A stretch of 64,000 nt of DNA from Ustilago trichophora (GCA_900323505.1 OOIN01000015.1:310001-374000); one strand, 5' to 3'; shown: positions 54,933-64,000, counted from the stretch's first letter. The notes: generated from the letters alone by a model not told the origin. Program-made: numbers and translations.

Positions 54933-56099
54933 TCAGGCGTCGAGATGAATCTGACGAATCTCGACGCCAGCCTCTTTGAAAATCACCTTGGTTCTTGCGT
55001 CCATACTGTACTCCAACTGATAGACGACCTTCTTGATGCCTGTCTGGATGATTTTCACCGCGCAACGCAGACAAGGGCAGGTGTTGCAGTACATTGTTGC
55101 GCCGGCGGTTTTGGCACGTCCTGCTTCCAGTAGGGCATTTTCTTCTGCGTGCAGGCAGAGACATTCCTCTAGGTTTTGGCCACATGCGCTGCTGCCTGCT
55201 CGATTGAGTTCTGGTCTGCCATTGGAGGTGATGGAAGGGGTGGCAAGGAGGGTATTGTTGCATCGACTGCAACCGCCTTGGTTGCAATTCTTGAGGCCGC
55301 TAGGTGTGCCGTTGTAGCCGGTCGAGAGGATTCGATTCGAGGCTACAAGGACTGCTCCTACTCTGCGCTTCATACAGTTGCTTCGGAGCGAGGCGAGGTT
55401 GCACAGCTTGAGAAAGTATGTATCCCAACAGGGGCGTAGACGTTCTTCCGAAGTGAGATGTAGCGTGTCCAGATGGGAGAATAGAGCGGAGAGGGTAGGG
55501 TGATCATTGGTTATGCTTAAATGAACGTAGCGTCGTAATGCGGTTAGACCTGATGGTGTTGAGGGGGCGGGGGAGAGGGAGATGCTTGCGACGTTGTCAA
55601 GAATTCCATTGCCGCCGATTAAGGATGTGGATGAGTTGGACGATTTCATGCCCACCCCGTTGCTCTTTGTCCCATTCACCTTTTGCTCTGACGCTGCTCC
55701 GCTACCGAACGAGACAGCATCGTCCAGCCTAACAAACTCTTCCAGCCCCATCCCATCCCCATACTTACGCCTGTACCGACCCCACCGCAACAGCAGCGGT
55801 CCACCAACTTCGACACAGAGGAAAAAGGGGCGCTTGATAAACGCCTCCAAATCACCTACACTGGTCAAGTCGAGCGTGACAAAGCGATGATTCCAGCGGT
55901 CTGTCGCATAGTCCAACATCACTTTACTGTCTGGAAGCTGGGTGGCGGCATCCGTGGCAAGTGACGCGATTGACGATGTTGAAGGAGCGGTTCCAGAGGC
56001 AGACTGGAGGGTGATCAGGGTGAAGTTGTGGTAGGTGACCAGATATTGCGCAACCGAGGCTTTGCCTGCGCCAGGCGGTCCGATCAGGGCGATCAACAT
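54933..56099 (-). CDS. DCD1: Deoxycytidylate (dCMP) deaminase with N-terminal P-loop domain
   Basis: Converts dCMP to dUMP, feeding thymidylate synthesis; usually activated by dCTP and inhibited by dTTP. 388 residues (yeast Dcd1 312). The N-terminal domain starts MLIALIGPPGAGKASVAQYL, a complete Walker A, where yeast Dcd1 has a degenerate version, and includes FIKRPFFLCVEVGGPLLLRW and FVRLDDAVSFG. The deaminase domain (about 235-388) has MKRRVGAVLVASNRILSTGY, NGTPSGLKNC, an extra metal-type cluster GGCSRCNN, the catalytic HAEENALLEAG (about 314) and CNTCPCLRCAVKII (about 340). ATG 56099 is chosen because it gives the family N-terminus; the frame continues upstream to 56225 without ATG. Two ACGCGT motifs lie upstream. 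Confidence 0.93.
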   Translation of the reverse strand: MLIALIGPPGAGKASVAQYLVTYHNFTLITLQSASGTAPSTSSIASLATDAATQLPDSKVMLDYATDRWNHRFVTLDLTSVGDLEAFIKRPFFLCVEVGGPLLLRWGRYRRKYGDGMGLEEFVRLDDAVSFGSGAASEQKVNGTKSNGVGMKSSNSSTSLIGGNGILDNVASISLSPAPSTPSGLTALRRYVHLSITNDHPTLSALFSHLDTLHLTSEERLRPCWDTYFLKLCNLASLRSNCMKRRVGAVLVASNRILSTGYNGTPSGLKNCNQGGCSRCNNTLLATPSITSNGRPELNRAGSSACGQNLEECLCLHAEENALLEAGRAKTAGATMYCNTCPCLRCAVKIIQTGIKKVVYQLEYSMDARTKVIFKEAGVEIRQIHLDA

Positions 56100-56427
56100 C
56101 GCAATGCCCGAATCGGAGAGATAGAGTTTGAGCGGTGTTCCTGTGCCGAGTTTTGGTCGAGATAAACAACCTTGTGTAAGTGGCGCACCTTTGCTACCGG
56201 ACCAGAAGACAGCAAAACGATCCAAGACCTTGCTTCCCGAGGCAGCAGCGTTGTCAGCGGCGTCCCGAATACCTTGAGCAGGAGAAGAAGCTTGCTTCGA
56301 GGCCCGTACCGAAGAATCGACGTGTTACAATCGCAGTATGTATTGAAAGCGAAAGGGTAACTTTTGCCCAATCAACCCTTTCAGCAGCTTCCAATCGAAG
56401 GCCCTACGTTGAGCTAGTATCAGCGAG

Positions 56428-56433
56428 ACGCGT
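56428..56433. promoter_or_regulatory. MluI box (ACGCGT), 5' of dCMP deaminase
   Basis: Palindromic ACGCGT 329 bases before the dCMP deaminase ATG. In yeasts this core is bound by MBF at G1/S; function here is inferred. Confidence 0.4.
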
Positions 56434-56813
56434 ATGGATCAACCTCCAATGATGGCCGAAGATCGTTTGGGAAATTTCCCAGGAGGCTGCCAATTAAAGC
56501 TGAACAAAACCTCGAACGAGCTCCTTGAGAAGGCGCAGTGTAGTGAGAGCCTCTTGGATCCCCCGTCTTTATGGGCGTATGCGGACGATGAACGGTGTTA
56601 GGTGGGAAAAAATGTGTCGAAGGAGCCGAGTAAGACCAGTAGCCCTGCGATGAGGACGAAAAGAATCGGAGAAGGTGAGTGAGGGTGTTGGCAAAAGGTT
56701 AAGATAGCTGTCTATACTTTTGCTTCCGTCCTGAAGCGTGGTTCTGCTTAGCCGAAGGTTGGGGATTTTTTTTTCTTGACCTGTGCTGAGTGTGCCGCGT
56801 CTTGGTCCAATTT

Positions 56814-56819
56814 ACGCGT
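56814..56819. promoter_or_regulatory. Second MluI box (ACGCGT) 5' of dCMP deaminase
   Basis: ACGCGT 715 bases before the dCMP deaminase ATG, followed at once by GGCGCGAC (E2F-like). The rest of the 867-base gap 56100-56966 shows no gene; its right end is the 3' flank of the hydrolase gene. Confidence 0.35.
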
Positions 56820-56966
56820 CGGCGCGACTTGCCCAACCAACACATTGCTCAACATCATCTCAGATGCTCACTCTTCCCTCACCCCGGGACACGGTCATAT
56901 CGAATGCCCGCGAACAGCCTTGCAATCCGGATATGAATGATTCAAAAACAGAATGAAAAGACAAAA

Positions 56967-59900
56967 TTACAATTTAGACCCCTTCCCCTTCTCCCGATCC
57001 GCCATGGCTGCTTCGTCTTCTGCACCTTCTCCTTCGATGGGAGGTGGCTTGATACTGGCCAAAGGAGCTAATCGCCACTGAAGGTCTTTGAGGGCTTTGT
57101 TTTTGGCATCTGGCCTCCAGTCTTCGTAGCTCTGGAGTAGGTTTAGCATGTCTTCTGCAAAGAGGCTGCGGATGTGTTTGTCTTCGAAGAGTCCACGTAA
57201 CGCCCAGGGCAACTCGTAGGGGTTCCAGCGCTGCGCTTCGAATCCTTCAGAGACTAAAACCGCCGTCTTTTCAGGATCCAGATCACCACTCGATGCTTTT
57301 CTGTTGGAGCTAGAGGCATTGGCGTGGCTGTGGACCTTGGTTGTGACGCCAGTCGGACCAGGCGCGAACGTAGGCTCCGCCAATGGGTGCGTAGTCTCGA
57401 ACAGATACCGGGTGGCCAGATCGTACACCGCTCTCTCCTCGTACACCAGACTGTGCCCTTTCCCGCCATACAGACTGCCGGCCACACTGGCGCTCAGCAG
57501 TGTCAGCAAGTTATGATCTGCCAGCCCCGCATTCCTTACCGCAACACAGAGCACCAGCAAGTTTGTCAAAAAGTCGACCTTGGGGAAGGCCTGCCCATCG
57601 ATATACAGCGCCCTCAAGATGCTGGGATGGTTATTGCTGCTGTTGAGCGCAGAGTAGATCGGCACCACGTTGTCGTCCGTCGATCCGACATAGACGCACT
57701 TTGTGCCCGCATCGAGGATGATCTTGAGCGCAGCCGTGTATTGCTGGTAGACGACCGAGGAGGAAGATTGAAACTCGAACAGCTCTTTTGCTGCGGCGGT
57801 TTCAAAGTAGTTGATGTAGCTTGCTGTGATGCTCGATTTGAGATGTGCAAAGGGGCCGTGATGGATACCGCACATTGCCAGAAGACAGATGCGCGTGTCT
57901 TCGGCAAGGACATGTCGCTGTTCGATCAACCGTGCCAGCAGCTGCGTCGCGACAATGGCGCCTTGCGAGTGGGCCGAGAGGAAGACGGCGTCTGCTGTGT
58001 TGAGGTCGTGCACCCAGTTGGGCCTGCTGATGAGTTCAGCAAACAGACGATCAACACGGTCGGCCACCTTGCCATCGCCTTGCAGCGAGATCGCAGTGAT
58101 AGCTTCTGGATTGAGTTCCAGCCCTGCTTCGAGGAAATGGCGTCGGATGGACTCGGTCTGCATGGCCGCAAATTTGGCCGACGTGCCCGTCTGTTCTCCG
58201 ATCATATTCTTGAAGATGCTCTGTGTAAACCAGCCATGGACACCAATGACAACGATCTTGCCGATCCCAGCTGTGCCTTTGGTCTGCGCCCTATCGTGCA
58301 TGCCCACCGTCGACCAAGCCCTCGGAAGACGCTGTGCTGATTCAGCCACTTCTTTCAGCGCCGTTCCCACTCCCTTGTCCTTGCTCGAACCTGTACCAGT
58401 TGCCTTGGCTTTGCCCGCAAGCCGCTGGGTAGGCTTCACCCCGGCAAAAGAGACAGCACTGCCCTTGAACGAAGAGGCGCTCGAGCCCAGATTCGTTTCA
58501 CCGTAGGATGAGAATCGTGTCGGTCGCTTCATCCGTTCCAGATCAGGCACCTTGCTGAACAAGTAGCTGTTGACCGCACTCAGCGTCCTTTCCAGCACAC
58601 CGACTTTGGGCGCCCACATCCTGGGCGCTCGCGTAAAGGTATCCTCGAACGAAGGCAGCACCAAGTTTGGCGGGGCAACCGGTGCAGGATCACCAGCAGA
58701 CTTGGTCGGAGTGGATGTGCCAGAACGCGACGGCCCGTTGCCATTAGGAGCCAATCCCTTGCTGATGTCTTTGGCAGGCTGAGAGCTGCTTCCGCCATTG
58801 CGAGCGTTGCTGCTACCCTGAGCCGCATCTGCCCGCTTCCCCTTCCCGAGACCGATGGTAGAAGCAGCAGTCGCATTCGCCGCTTTCGTAATAGCCGCCT
58901 TCCCAAGGTTCCTGATACTATCCTTACTCGTCGAGAGCGGAGTCACAGTCTCATTAGCAAGGGAAGACGCTTTCGACCCAGCCAAGCTGCCACCCGTGGC
59001 CGTCCTTGCACGGGGAGCTCGCGAAGGGTCGGGAGTAAGACGTCCATTGCTTGACGCAATTGTACGTGCCGTAGCAGGCCGAGCAGGTCCTTCCATCTCG
59101 CTAATATCCATCACCTCCATGCCGTCGTCATTCGTAATGGCTTCCGGCGCTTCGCGAGGGAGATTGGCACTGCGAGAGCCGAAAAACTTGATCCAGCCGC
59201 TTTTGGTGGTGCTGTTGAGAACAGCTTTGTTGGCGTCAAAGATCGCAGCGGATGCGTCTCGGGCAAGCGCATCTGCTTTGACCTGCTCGGCAGGTGTGCG
59301 AGGCAGTACTTGCGAGGTCGTGTCTGCATCCTGCTTTGGGGTTGTGCTGCCGTCCTGGTCATCGTTGCCGTCCGCATTGGTTGCAGCCTCTTGCTGCTGA
59401 GCATTGTACACCCAAGTAGGCACCCAGCTAGCCAGATAAGACGAGTAGGTCCACGAACCGCCTTCCGGAGCCGTTGGCGCTTCTGGCGGGGGACCATCTT
59501 GGTCGATGTCCATCGGCACGGCTGCCTCTTCACCGAGACTTGCCTGAGTCGAATCTTTAGCAGCGTCCATTTGTGTATTGGCAGGCACCTCGAGCTCCTG
59601 AGCTACAGAAGAAGCGCCTGCTTCGGGCTGACCTTCTTGGCCAGACCAGAATCGCCATCGCCAGGTGGCACTGCCTTGCCTTGCATTGTCTTCGGTCGCC
59701 TCCACTGGTGGGTAAGACACCTGACTCTCACCAGGTTGGGCTTCAGCCACTTGAACTGTTGCGTCGCTCGGTGCAGATGTGGGCACTGTCTGAGGTTGAG
59801 GTGTTTGGTCCGTAGGAGGGTCGAAGACGTCTCGTAGACCAGGCATCGGCTCCTGCACCTCGTACCTGGCACCCATCCAGCCACGCTTGACGACGGTCCG

Positions 59901-61487
59901 GTAGGTGACTGTGTTTTCGCCTTCGTCTTGAGTAACCGGTTCAAGCAGATCTTGAGCGACGGTTGGCGTGGGTTCGTCTTGCGCAGCTTCGGGAATCGCC
60001 TCCGGAATCGGAGTTTGTACATGATCTGGAGCTGCACCCTCGCTTGCAGCAGTAGCCTCCTCCTCCGCAGCAGCAGTAGGAGGTGCGACATTCCGCCAAG
60101 GCAGCCAGCTGACCCTTCTCTCTCGAACCGGGATTTGGGTTACACTAGGCTCGGCTTTGATCGTAGCATCCGAGTCTCTGCCCGTCGGGAACGCCTTGGG
60201 ACCATCCGCAGTATCTTTTGTGCTCTTTGACGGGTCATAGACAACGTTGTATCCCAGAGCCCGCCTAAAAGCAGCCTCTTCTTCATTCATCGGTGGCGGC
60301 GGTTGATCATCCATCGACTTGACTTGCTCCATCACCTCATCCTTTGCCTCTATTTCCTTAGCTGGAATCTGTTCGCCAGCATCTCCCTGCCATCCGAGCC
60401 CGAACCAAGTCTTCCTCCTAGCCACCGATTGACTAGGACTCTGCTCCACCTTGGCCGCCTCATCCCCCTTAGTCTCGTCCATCTTTGCCGACTGCAAAGA
60501 CGACGACCTTTCCATCTCATGCGCACTCCTCTTTGGCGAAGTTGGCAAACCATGCCCTAGTCCACTCACGCCCAACTTGCGTGGTGAGACCAATCCTGCC
60601 GACTCGGCCGGTGGTTTGTGAATGTAACTCTGCGGTCTGCGTCTGGGGGGAGAAGTGATGCGGAGCGTGTTTGTCGGCGCAGCAGCCGGTGGCGACCTTG
60701 CGAGCGTCTGAGTGATTCGAGATGAAGTAGCGCTGGGTGTATCCACCGCGATGGTAGAGCTACGCACGGGCGTGACATGAGTCGGCGGTTTGCCCTTGAC
60801 AGTGCTGTTTCTCGAAATGTGGGATCCTGACGCAGAGCGACTCTGTACCTGAGCCGCATGACCCAAAGCGGTGAGATGGCTCTTGCTATCCACTGTCCTT
60901 CCACTCACGGGCGTATCATCGATTCCCAGTTCGGGTGTCTGTGCGTCGACCGAAAGCTGTTCCAAAAACTGGCTTGTTGGGTTCCGGAATGTCACCGAAT
61001 AGTTGGACACGCTGCGTGCTGGAGCAGCCAAAGTTGACGTATCTCTCTCTCTAGCCCTGCCACTACCGGGAGGAGCATTGCGCAAGCTGTGGGCACTGTT
61101 GAGTGTGGAAGAGCTAGCAACTCTACGAAGTGATTCTGCTGCACCGCCACCACGATGTGGGGTGGGGGCTAGATTTCGAGCTTGCCTTTGCCGCGAGCGG
61201 TCATCTTTGGCCTGCGCCTCGTCGAGGAAGCGTCGAAAGTCGTCGCTCTCATCTGCGTTGGTCAGTGCAGCAGAGGTGGACGACTTAGGCATAGATAGCG
61301 GGGGAGGCTGATACGAGGATGAGAGGGTGCTACCACGTGCGCTGGTGCTGGTGCTGAGGTTGGAAGACATGGAGGCAGTGTGTGGCAGCCCGCGACGATG
61401 ACCCCTTGTCTGGGTGGGGGATGTGGAAGTGATGCGGTCGGAGGGGGCTGCTGAGGTAGAAGGCGTGGTGGTCCAAGCAAAGGGCAT
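56967..61487 (-). CDS. Large protein with C-terminal alpha/beta-hydrolase domain
   Basis: 1506 residues. The first ~1000 are disordered, Ser/Thr/Pro/Ala-rich with acidic patches and tryptophan-containing short repeats (RKTWFGLGWQ, RRVSWLPWRN, SATWRWRFWSG, SGWIKFFGSR), each a basic or small residue near one or two Trp. A conserved-looking region FEDTFTRAPRMWAPKVGVLE (about 960) leads to the hydrolase fold: KIVVIGVHGWFTQSIFKNMI (about 1080) with an HG oxyanion-type motif, the nucleophile elbow SAHSQGAIVATQL (about 1167), GSTDDNVVPIYSAL (candidate acid Asp) and GKGHSLVYEE (candidate His). Lipase or thioesterase activity is possible; the substrate is unknown. The four Trp-centred short motifs could be membrane or scaffold contacts. 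Single exon; divergent from the TFIIIC gene. Confidence 0.8.
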   Translation of the reverse strand: MPFAWTTTPSTSAAPSDRITSTSPTQTRGHRRGLPHTASMSSNLSTSTSARGSTLSSSYQPPPLSMPKSSTSAALTNADESDDFRRFLDEAQAKDDRSRQRQARNLAPTPHRGGGAAESLRRVASSSTLNSAHSLRNAPPGSGRARERDTSTLAAPARSVSNYSVTFRNPTSQFLEQLSVDAQTPELGIDDTPVSGRTVDSKSHLTALGHAAQVQSRSASGSHISRNSTVKGKPPTHVTPVRSSTIAVDTPSATSSRITQTLARSPPAAAPTNTLRITSPPRRRPQSYIHKPPAESAGLVSPRKLGVSGLGHGLPTSPKRSAHEMERSSSLQSAKMDETKGDEAAKVEQSPSQSVARRKTWFGLGWQGDAGEQIPAKEIEAKDEVMEQVKSMDDQPPPPMNEEEAAFRRALGYNVVYDPSKSTKDTADGPKAFPTGRDSDATIKAEPSVTQIPVRERRVSWLPWRNVAPPTAAAEEEATAASEGAAPDHVQTPIPEAIPEAAQDEPTPTVAQDLLEPVTQDEGENTVTYRTVVKRGWMGARYEVQEPMPGLRDVFDPPTDQTPQPQTVPTSAPSDATVQVAEAQPGESQVSYPPVEATEDNARQGSATWRWRFWSGQEGQPEAGASSVAQELEVPANTQMDAAKDSTQASLGEEAAVPMDIDQDGPPPEAPTAPEGGSWTYSSYLASWVPTWVYNAQQQEAATNADGNDDQDGSTTPKQDADTTSQVLPRTPAEQVKADALARDASAAIFDANKAVLNSTTKSGWIKFFGSRSANLPREAPEAITNDDGMEVMDISEMEGPARPATARTIASSNGRLTPDPSRAPRARTATGGSLAGSKASSLANETVTPLSTSKDSIRNLGKAAITKAANATAASTIGLGKGKRADAAQGSSNARNGGSSSQPAKDISKGLAPNGNGPSRSGTSTPTKSAGDPAPVAPPNLVLPSFEDTFTRAPRMWAPKVGVLERTLSAVNSYLFSKVPDLERMKRPTRFSSYGETNLGSSASSFKGSAVSFAGVKPTQRLAGKAKATGTGSSKDKGVGTALKEVAESAQRLPRAWSTVGMHDRAQTKGTAGIGKIVVIGVHGWFTQSIFKNMIGEQTGTSAKFAAMQTESIRRHFLEAGLELNPEAITAISLQGDGKVADRVDRLFAELISRPNWVHDLNTADAVFLSAHSQGAIVATQLLARLIEQRHVLAEDTRICLLAMCGIHHGPFAHLKSSITASYINYFETAAAKELFEFQSSSSVVYQQYTAALKIILDAGTKCVYVGSTDDNVVPIYSALNSSNNHPSILRALYIDGQAFPKVDFLTNLLVLCVAVRNAGLADHNLLTLLSASVAGSLYGGKGHSLVYEERAVYDLATRYLFETTHPLAEPTFAPGPTGVTTKVHSHANASSSNRKASSGDLDPEKTAVLVSEGFEAQRWNPYELPWALRGLFEDKHIRSLFAEDMLNLLQSYEDWRPDAKNKALKDLQWRLAPLASIKPPPIEGEGAEDEAAMADREKGKGSKL

Positions 61488-62058
61488 CTTGATTTGCTGA
61501 GCCTAAGGCTGGTGGTTACGAGTATTGAGGATGGCGCTCGCAGCAAAGCGTGCTACAGATGGTGTACCTACTCCATAGCCCCGTTGATGATGATCTGTGT
61601 CGACGTGAATACTGATAGAAGCAAGGTATAGACAACTTGGCGATGGCAAAGTGTGGTATGGTGGCTGAGCTAGACGATGTTGTGATACAGTAGCAAGCAA
61701 GGACAATCGGCCAAGAGAAACACACGTTGCACACTCTAACTCGGCTCAAATCCGAAGCTGAAAGCCGTGTGATGTTTTTTGGGAATTCAATTTCACGCAC
61801 ACGCCAACACAGAGCGCTCGCACCCTGCATGCAGTGAGTGGCATACAAATTGAAGACTCGAAAAGTGCCTCTTCTCCTCCACATCCTGCCCAACTCAGCC
61901 GCCTACAGTACCTGCCTCAAAGAAAAGAAAAGAAGAAAATCACGCATTTTCGCAATGAGACCCTTGAATTCATCATGCTTTTGTGCTTTCTTTGTCGCTG
62001 TCCTCTTGATCATCCATTCTCCTCAAAGGTCATACACGACTGTCTTGTAGCAGCAATC
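61488..62058. other. Divergent promoter region, hydrolase gene and TFIIIC gene
   Basis: 571 bases. In-frame ATG 61975 precedes the chosen TFIIIC start and would add 28 residues; it is judged less likely because that stretch is Cys/Leu-rich and unlike the family. No other gene seen. Confidence 0.5.
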
Positions 62059-63219
62059 ATGACGGTGGCCGCTCCTATCACCGATGCGAGCTGGCACAGA
62101 CTCCCTGAGGACACTTTTGGAGCAGCTCCTTCTAGGAATACACCTTTCGACCCTTCTTCCTCTTCGCACTGCGACCCTGCCTCTGACCCTGACTCGGACG
62201 ATTCTGGATCCGAATGGTCATACGAAGACGAGCAGCAGCTTATAACTCTCGATCTCGGCACGGACAGAATCGCGCGCCGCGCACTGCTTGGATACAGCGG
62301 AGGGCTGGATAGCGCGGATACCGACCAACCATCCTTGGTCGCTTCTGGTGCCGCTCGAACCATCCGTGCCACCCGCACTACCACCACCTCCACCAGCAAC
62401 AGTAACACTACCGACGCTCAAAACACCGCTACCGCATCCAGCGGTGCCAATGGTGGTGGTAGCAGTGCACACCATCTAGGCGCTGGCAAGATGCTCTCCA
62501 TAACCGGGCTCGATACCCGCCAGCCGCTGATGAAGATCGGCGATAGCGTATTGCGCGGTAATCGAATGGATATGTTTGGAAGCGAAATCGTACTCTGTGA
62601 CGACTTCGATCCTACTCGTATCAGAGGAAAACAGCATCGTCTCCATCCTATCCCTCCTTCGACCGGGACCGAAACCAGGGCGAATGTGGCCTCTTCAACG
62701 ACGCGAACACGGGTGCTCTTCAGGCCGATCTACGATCCAACCGCTCGCGAGACCACTGGCGAAGGATCAAACCTCGAAGCCCTCCACTCTCTTGCCAGAT
62801 CCGTTAACCCAAACCACATCCACACAGCCACCAATTCTACACCACCAACAGCGCCAGAAGATTGGGGTAGAGCCGACGCAGCTCGTCTGGCATCACTAGC
62901 AAACCTCATGGGTGACCCATCGACAGAGGGCACAGACGCGCAAAAGGGCGTAGGTAGAGGCAAGTATAAGAGGAAAGAGGTCAGTCCAGAAGAACAGTTG
63001 ATCAGGCAGGCAGAGAGAAGGGTGAGGAAGCTTGCCAAAGCACATTATCGACAGCAGCGAGAGGAGCAGCACCACCCACCGGAGCACGGGCAAGAACAGC
63101 CACACCACTCGCAAGATCCACAACACGAGAATCTTTCACAGCAGCAAACAGAAGAACAAATGCCAGATCAACAGGTTCCAAGCCATCCAAGTCCACCACC
63201 ACCTTTTACCCATTCCTAA
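62059..63219 (+). CDS. TFIIIC subunit 6-type protein (Tfc7 C-terminal / TFIIIC35-like)
   Basis: Probable subunit of the RNA polymerase III factor TFIIIC. 386 residues. The small beta-barrel domain is split by a Thr/Ser/Asn-rich insert: EWSYEDEQQLITLDLG (about 51-66) is the first strand, and MLSITGLDTRQPLMKIGDSV with LRGNRMDMFGSEIVLCDDF (about 145-182) provides the rest, matching the D-L-x-G ... P-L-x-x-I-G-x-x-x-x-G ... x-x-G-[ST]-x-[LI]-[LIV] layout I know for TFIIIC sub6. The C-terminal half is charged, with KYKRKEVSPEEQLIRQAERR and a Gln/His/Pro-rich tail. It lacks the histidine phosphatase domain of yeast Tfc7. ATG 62059 chosen; it converges on RPN3 (157 bases between stops). Confidence 0.7.
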   Translation: MTVAAPITDASWHRLPEDTFGAAPSRNTPFDPSSSSHCDPASDPDSDDSGSEWSYEDEQQLITLDLGTDRIARRALLGYSGGLDSADTDQPSLVASGAARTIRATRTTTTSTSNSNTTDAQNTATASSGANGGGSSAHHLGAGKMLSITGLDTRQPLMKIGDSVLRGNRMDMFGSEIVLCDDFDPTRIRGKQHRLHPIPPSTGTETRANVASSTTRTRVLFRPIYDPTARETTGEGSNLEALHSLARSVNPNHIHTATNSTPPTAPEDWGRADAARLASLANLMGDPSTEGTDAQKGVGRGKYKRKEVSPEEQLIRQAERRVRKLAKAHYRQQREEQHHPPEHGQEQPHHSQDPQHENLSQQQTEEQMPDQQVPSHPSPPPPFTHS

Positions 63220-63376
63220 TTCCATCACACAACAAAATTCAAGATCTTTGTTTTTATCAAAGCTCACAGCGCTCACTCACAGACTTAAAACTCAAACATA
63301 TGCTCTGTGTAAGATGCGAACTTGTATTGCGTCAAAGTCAAAAAACTGACCATAACCCCTCCAATCGCCGTCCAAC

Positions 63377-64000
63377 TTACGCCCAGTCATCATCACTATC
63401 ATCCTCAGCGATTTCGGCAGCCAACTCCCTCTCCCTCTCCCTAGCCTCTGCTACGCTATTCAATTCCGCCCTATGCCCGTTCAGAGGATACCTCATGGCT
63501 TTGACACTTTCGTTGTGCAGCTGCAGGCAGAACTGAATTCGTTGCTGGAACTGTTGCATGGGTTCGTCGGTTTCGTACAGATCCTTGGTTTCGCGGTTGA
63601 CCATTTCGGCCTTTTCGTGATCGACGCGAGTGTCTCTGCTATCCACAACGTTGTCTCGGATGGCTTTCGCCACAATGTATTCGGCGTCTTCTTCGGATTC
63701 CAGGTGAAGCTTGTGCGTAATGTCTGCCAGAGAGATGCGAGAGTAGGAAAGCGAGATCATTCGAATGCCTGTCTTGATGACGTTGTGACGAAGACGAACG
63801 ATGAGGGAGAGCGTCTTGTCGGTTTGGAAGAGAGAAGTGTACTTTTGAAGCGTCGATTGGAAGCGTTGCAGATCTCCAACACGGACGGCTTGGACGATCT
63901 CCATGTACGGCGAGAGAGCTTTGCGCAGTACGGGAGTGCGGAAGATGGATCGCTCGGGGATCTCACCCATCAAAAGCTCGACTACGACAAGGAACTTGTA
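63377..64000 (-). CDS. RPN3: 26S proteasome regulatory subunit Rpn3 (PSMD3), C-terminal part
   Basis: Non-ATPase lid subunit of the 19S regulatory particle. Only the last 207 codons are in the window; the frame continues past base 64000 without a start (YKFLVVVELLMGEIPERSIF reads straight in from the edge). The PCI domain shows VRVGDLQRFQSTLQKYTSLF, LIVRLRHNVIKTGIRMISLS and YSRISLADITHKLHLESEED, followed by VVDSRDTRVDHEKAEMVNRE and the acidic end EIAEDDSDDDWA. The match to Rpn3 and the VVELLMGEIPER block are clear by recall. Confidence 0.95.
   Translation of the reverse strand, partial: YKFLVVVELLMGEIPERSIFRTPVLRKALSPYMEIVQAVRVGDLQRFQSTLQKYTSLFQTDKTLSLIVRLRHNVIKTGIRMISLSYSRISLADITHKLHLESEEDAEYIVAKAIRDNVVDSRDTRVDHEKAEMVNRETKDLYETDEPMQQFQQRIQFCLQLHNESVKAMRYPLNGHRAELNSVAEARERERELAAEIAEDDSDDDWA

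Noticed and set aside
57324..58340. 338-codon plus-strand frame in the hydrolase gene
   Set aside because: Antisense shadow of the hydrolase domain.

Overview
This window is ordinary nuclear chromosome from a basidiomycete fungus, most likely a smut (Ustilaginaceae: Ustilago, Sporisorium or Pseudozyma type). The reasons are the roughly 50-55% GC, C/G-ending codons, long mostly intron-free genes with one short intron (86-159 nt) near one end where introns occur, Ser/Gln/Ala-rich disordered extensions on housekeeping proteins, and a basidiomycete gene set (tandem BTB plus CAP-Gly protein, secreted GMC oxidoreductase, small secreted effector-like protein). I see no CRISPR array, integrated virus, intact transposon, rRNA or convincing tRNA.

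Layout. 1-4564: a P4-ATPase flippase (Dnf1-like), cut by the left edge. 6193-6985: a small secreted protein. 7115-9062 (-): a stand-alone RRM protein related to cyclophilin E, and a pyridoxal reductase. 10600-13458: polo-like kinase. 13772-18217 (-): BTB/CAP-Gly protein. 18990-20084 (-) and 20646-21131 (+): oligosaccharyltransferase subunit Swp1 and ribosomal protein uS10 (Rps20), sharing a promoter region. 21483-24983 (-): COG8 with an extraordinary charged helical tail. 26888-29095: acetolactate synthase. 29953-31500: golgin Rud3. 31672-32814 (-): Krr1. 33190-34206: unknown. 34353-38072 (-): cohesin Smc1. 39023-41173: ING-family PHD protein. 41324-45370 (-): trehalose synthase/phosphatase subunit. 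45371-50031: a 4.7-kb stretch without a clear gene. 50032-52089: secreted GMC oxidoreductase. 52559-54649: COG5. 54933-56099 (-): dCMP deaminase. 56967-61487 (-): large protein with a C-terminal alpha/beta-hydrolase. 62059-63219: TFIIIC sub6-type subunit. 63377-64000 (-): Rpn3, cut by the right edge.

Most genes are housekeeping. Five act in the secretory pathway (Dnf1-like flippase, Swp1, COG8, Rud3, COG5). Smc1 and dCMP deaminase serve S phase, and both have MluI-box (ACGCGT) sites upstream. Seven introns were inferred from splice signals plus restoration of conserved protein motifs; the most informative removes an in-frame, stop-free 123 nt from the CAP-Gly domain.

I did not find a clearly new biological system. 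The best leads are the COG8 tail, the frame-neutral CAP-Gly intron, the effector candidate, the natural Ala at a herbicide-contact site of acetolactate synthase, a 46-codon membrane ORF near 25.3 kb, and possible gene remnants inside the 45.4-50.0 kb gap. Database searches and RNA-seq could not be run here.
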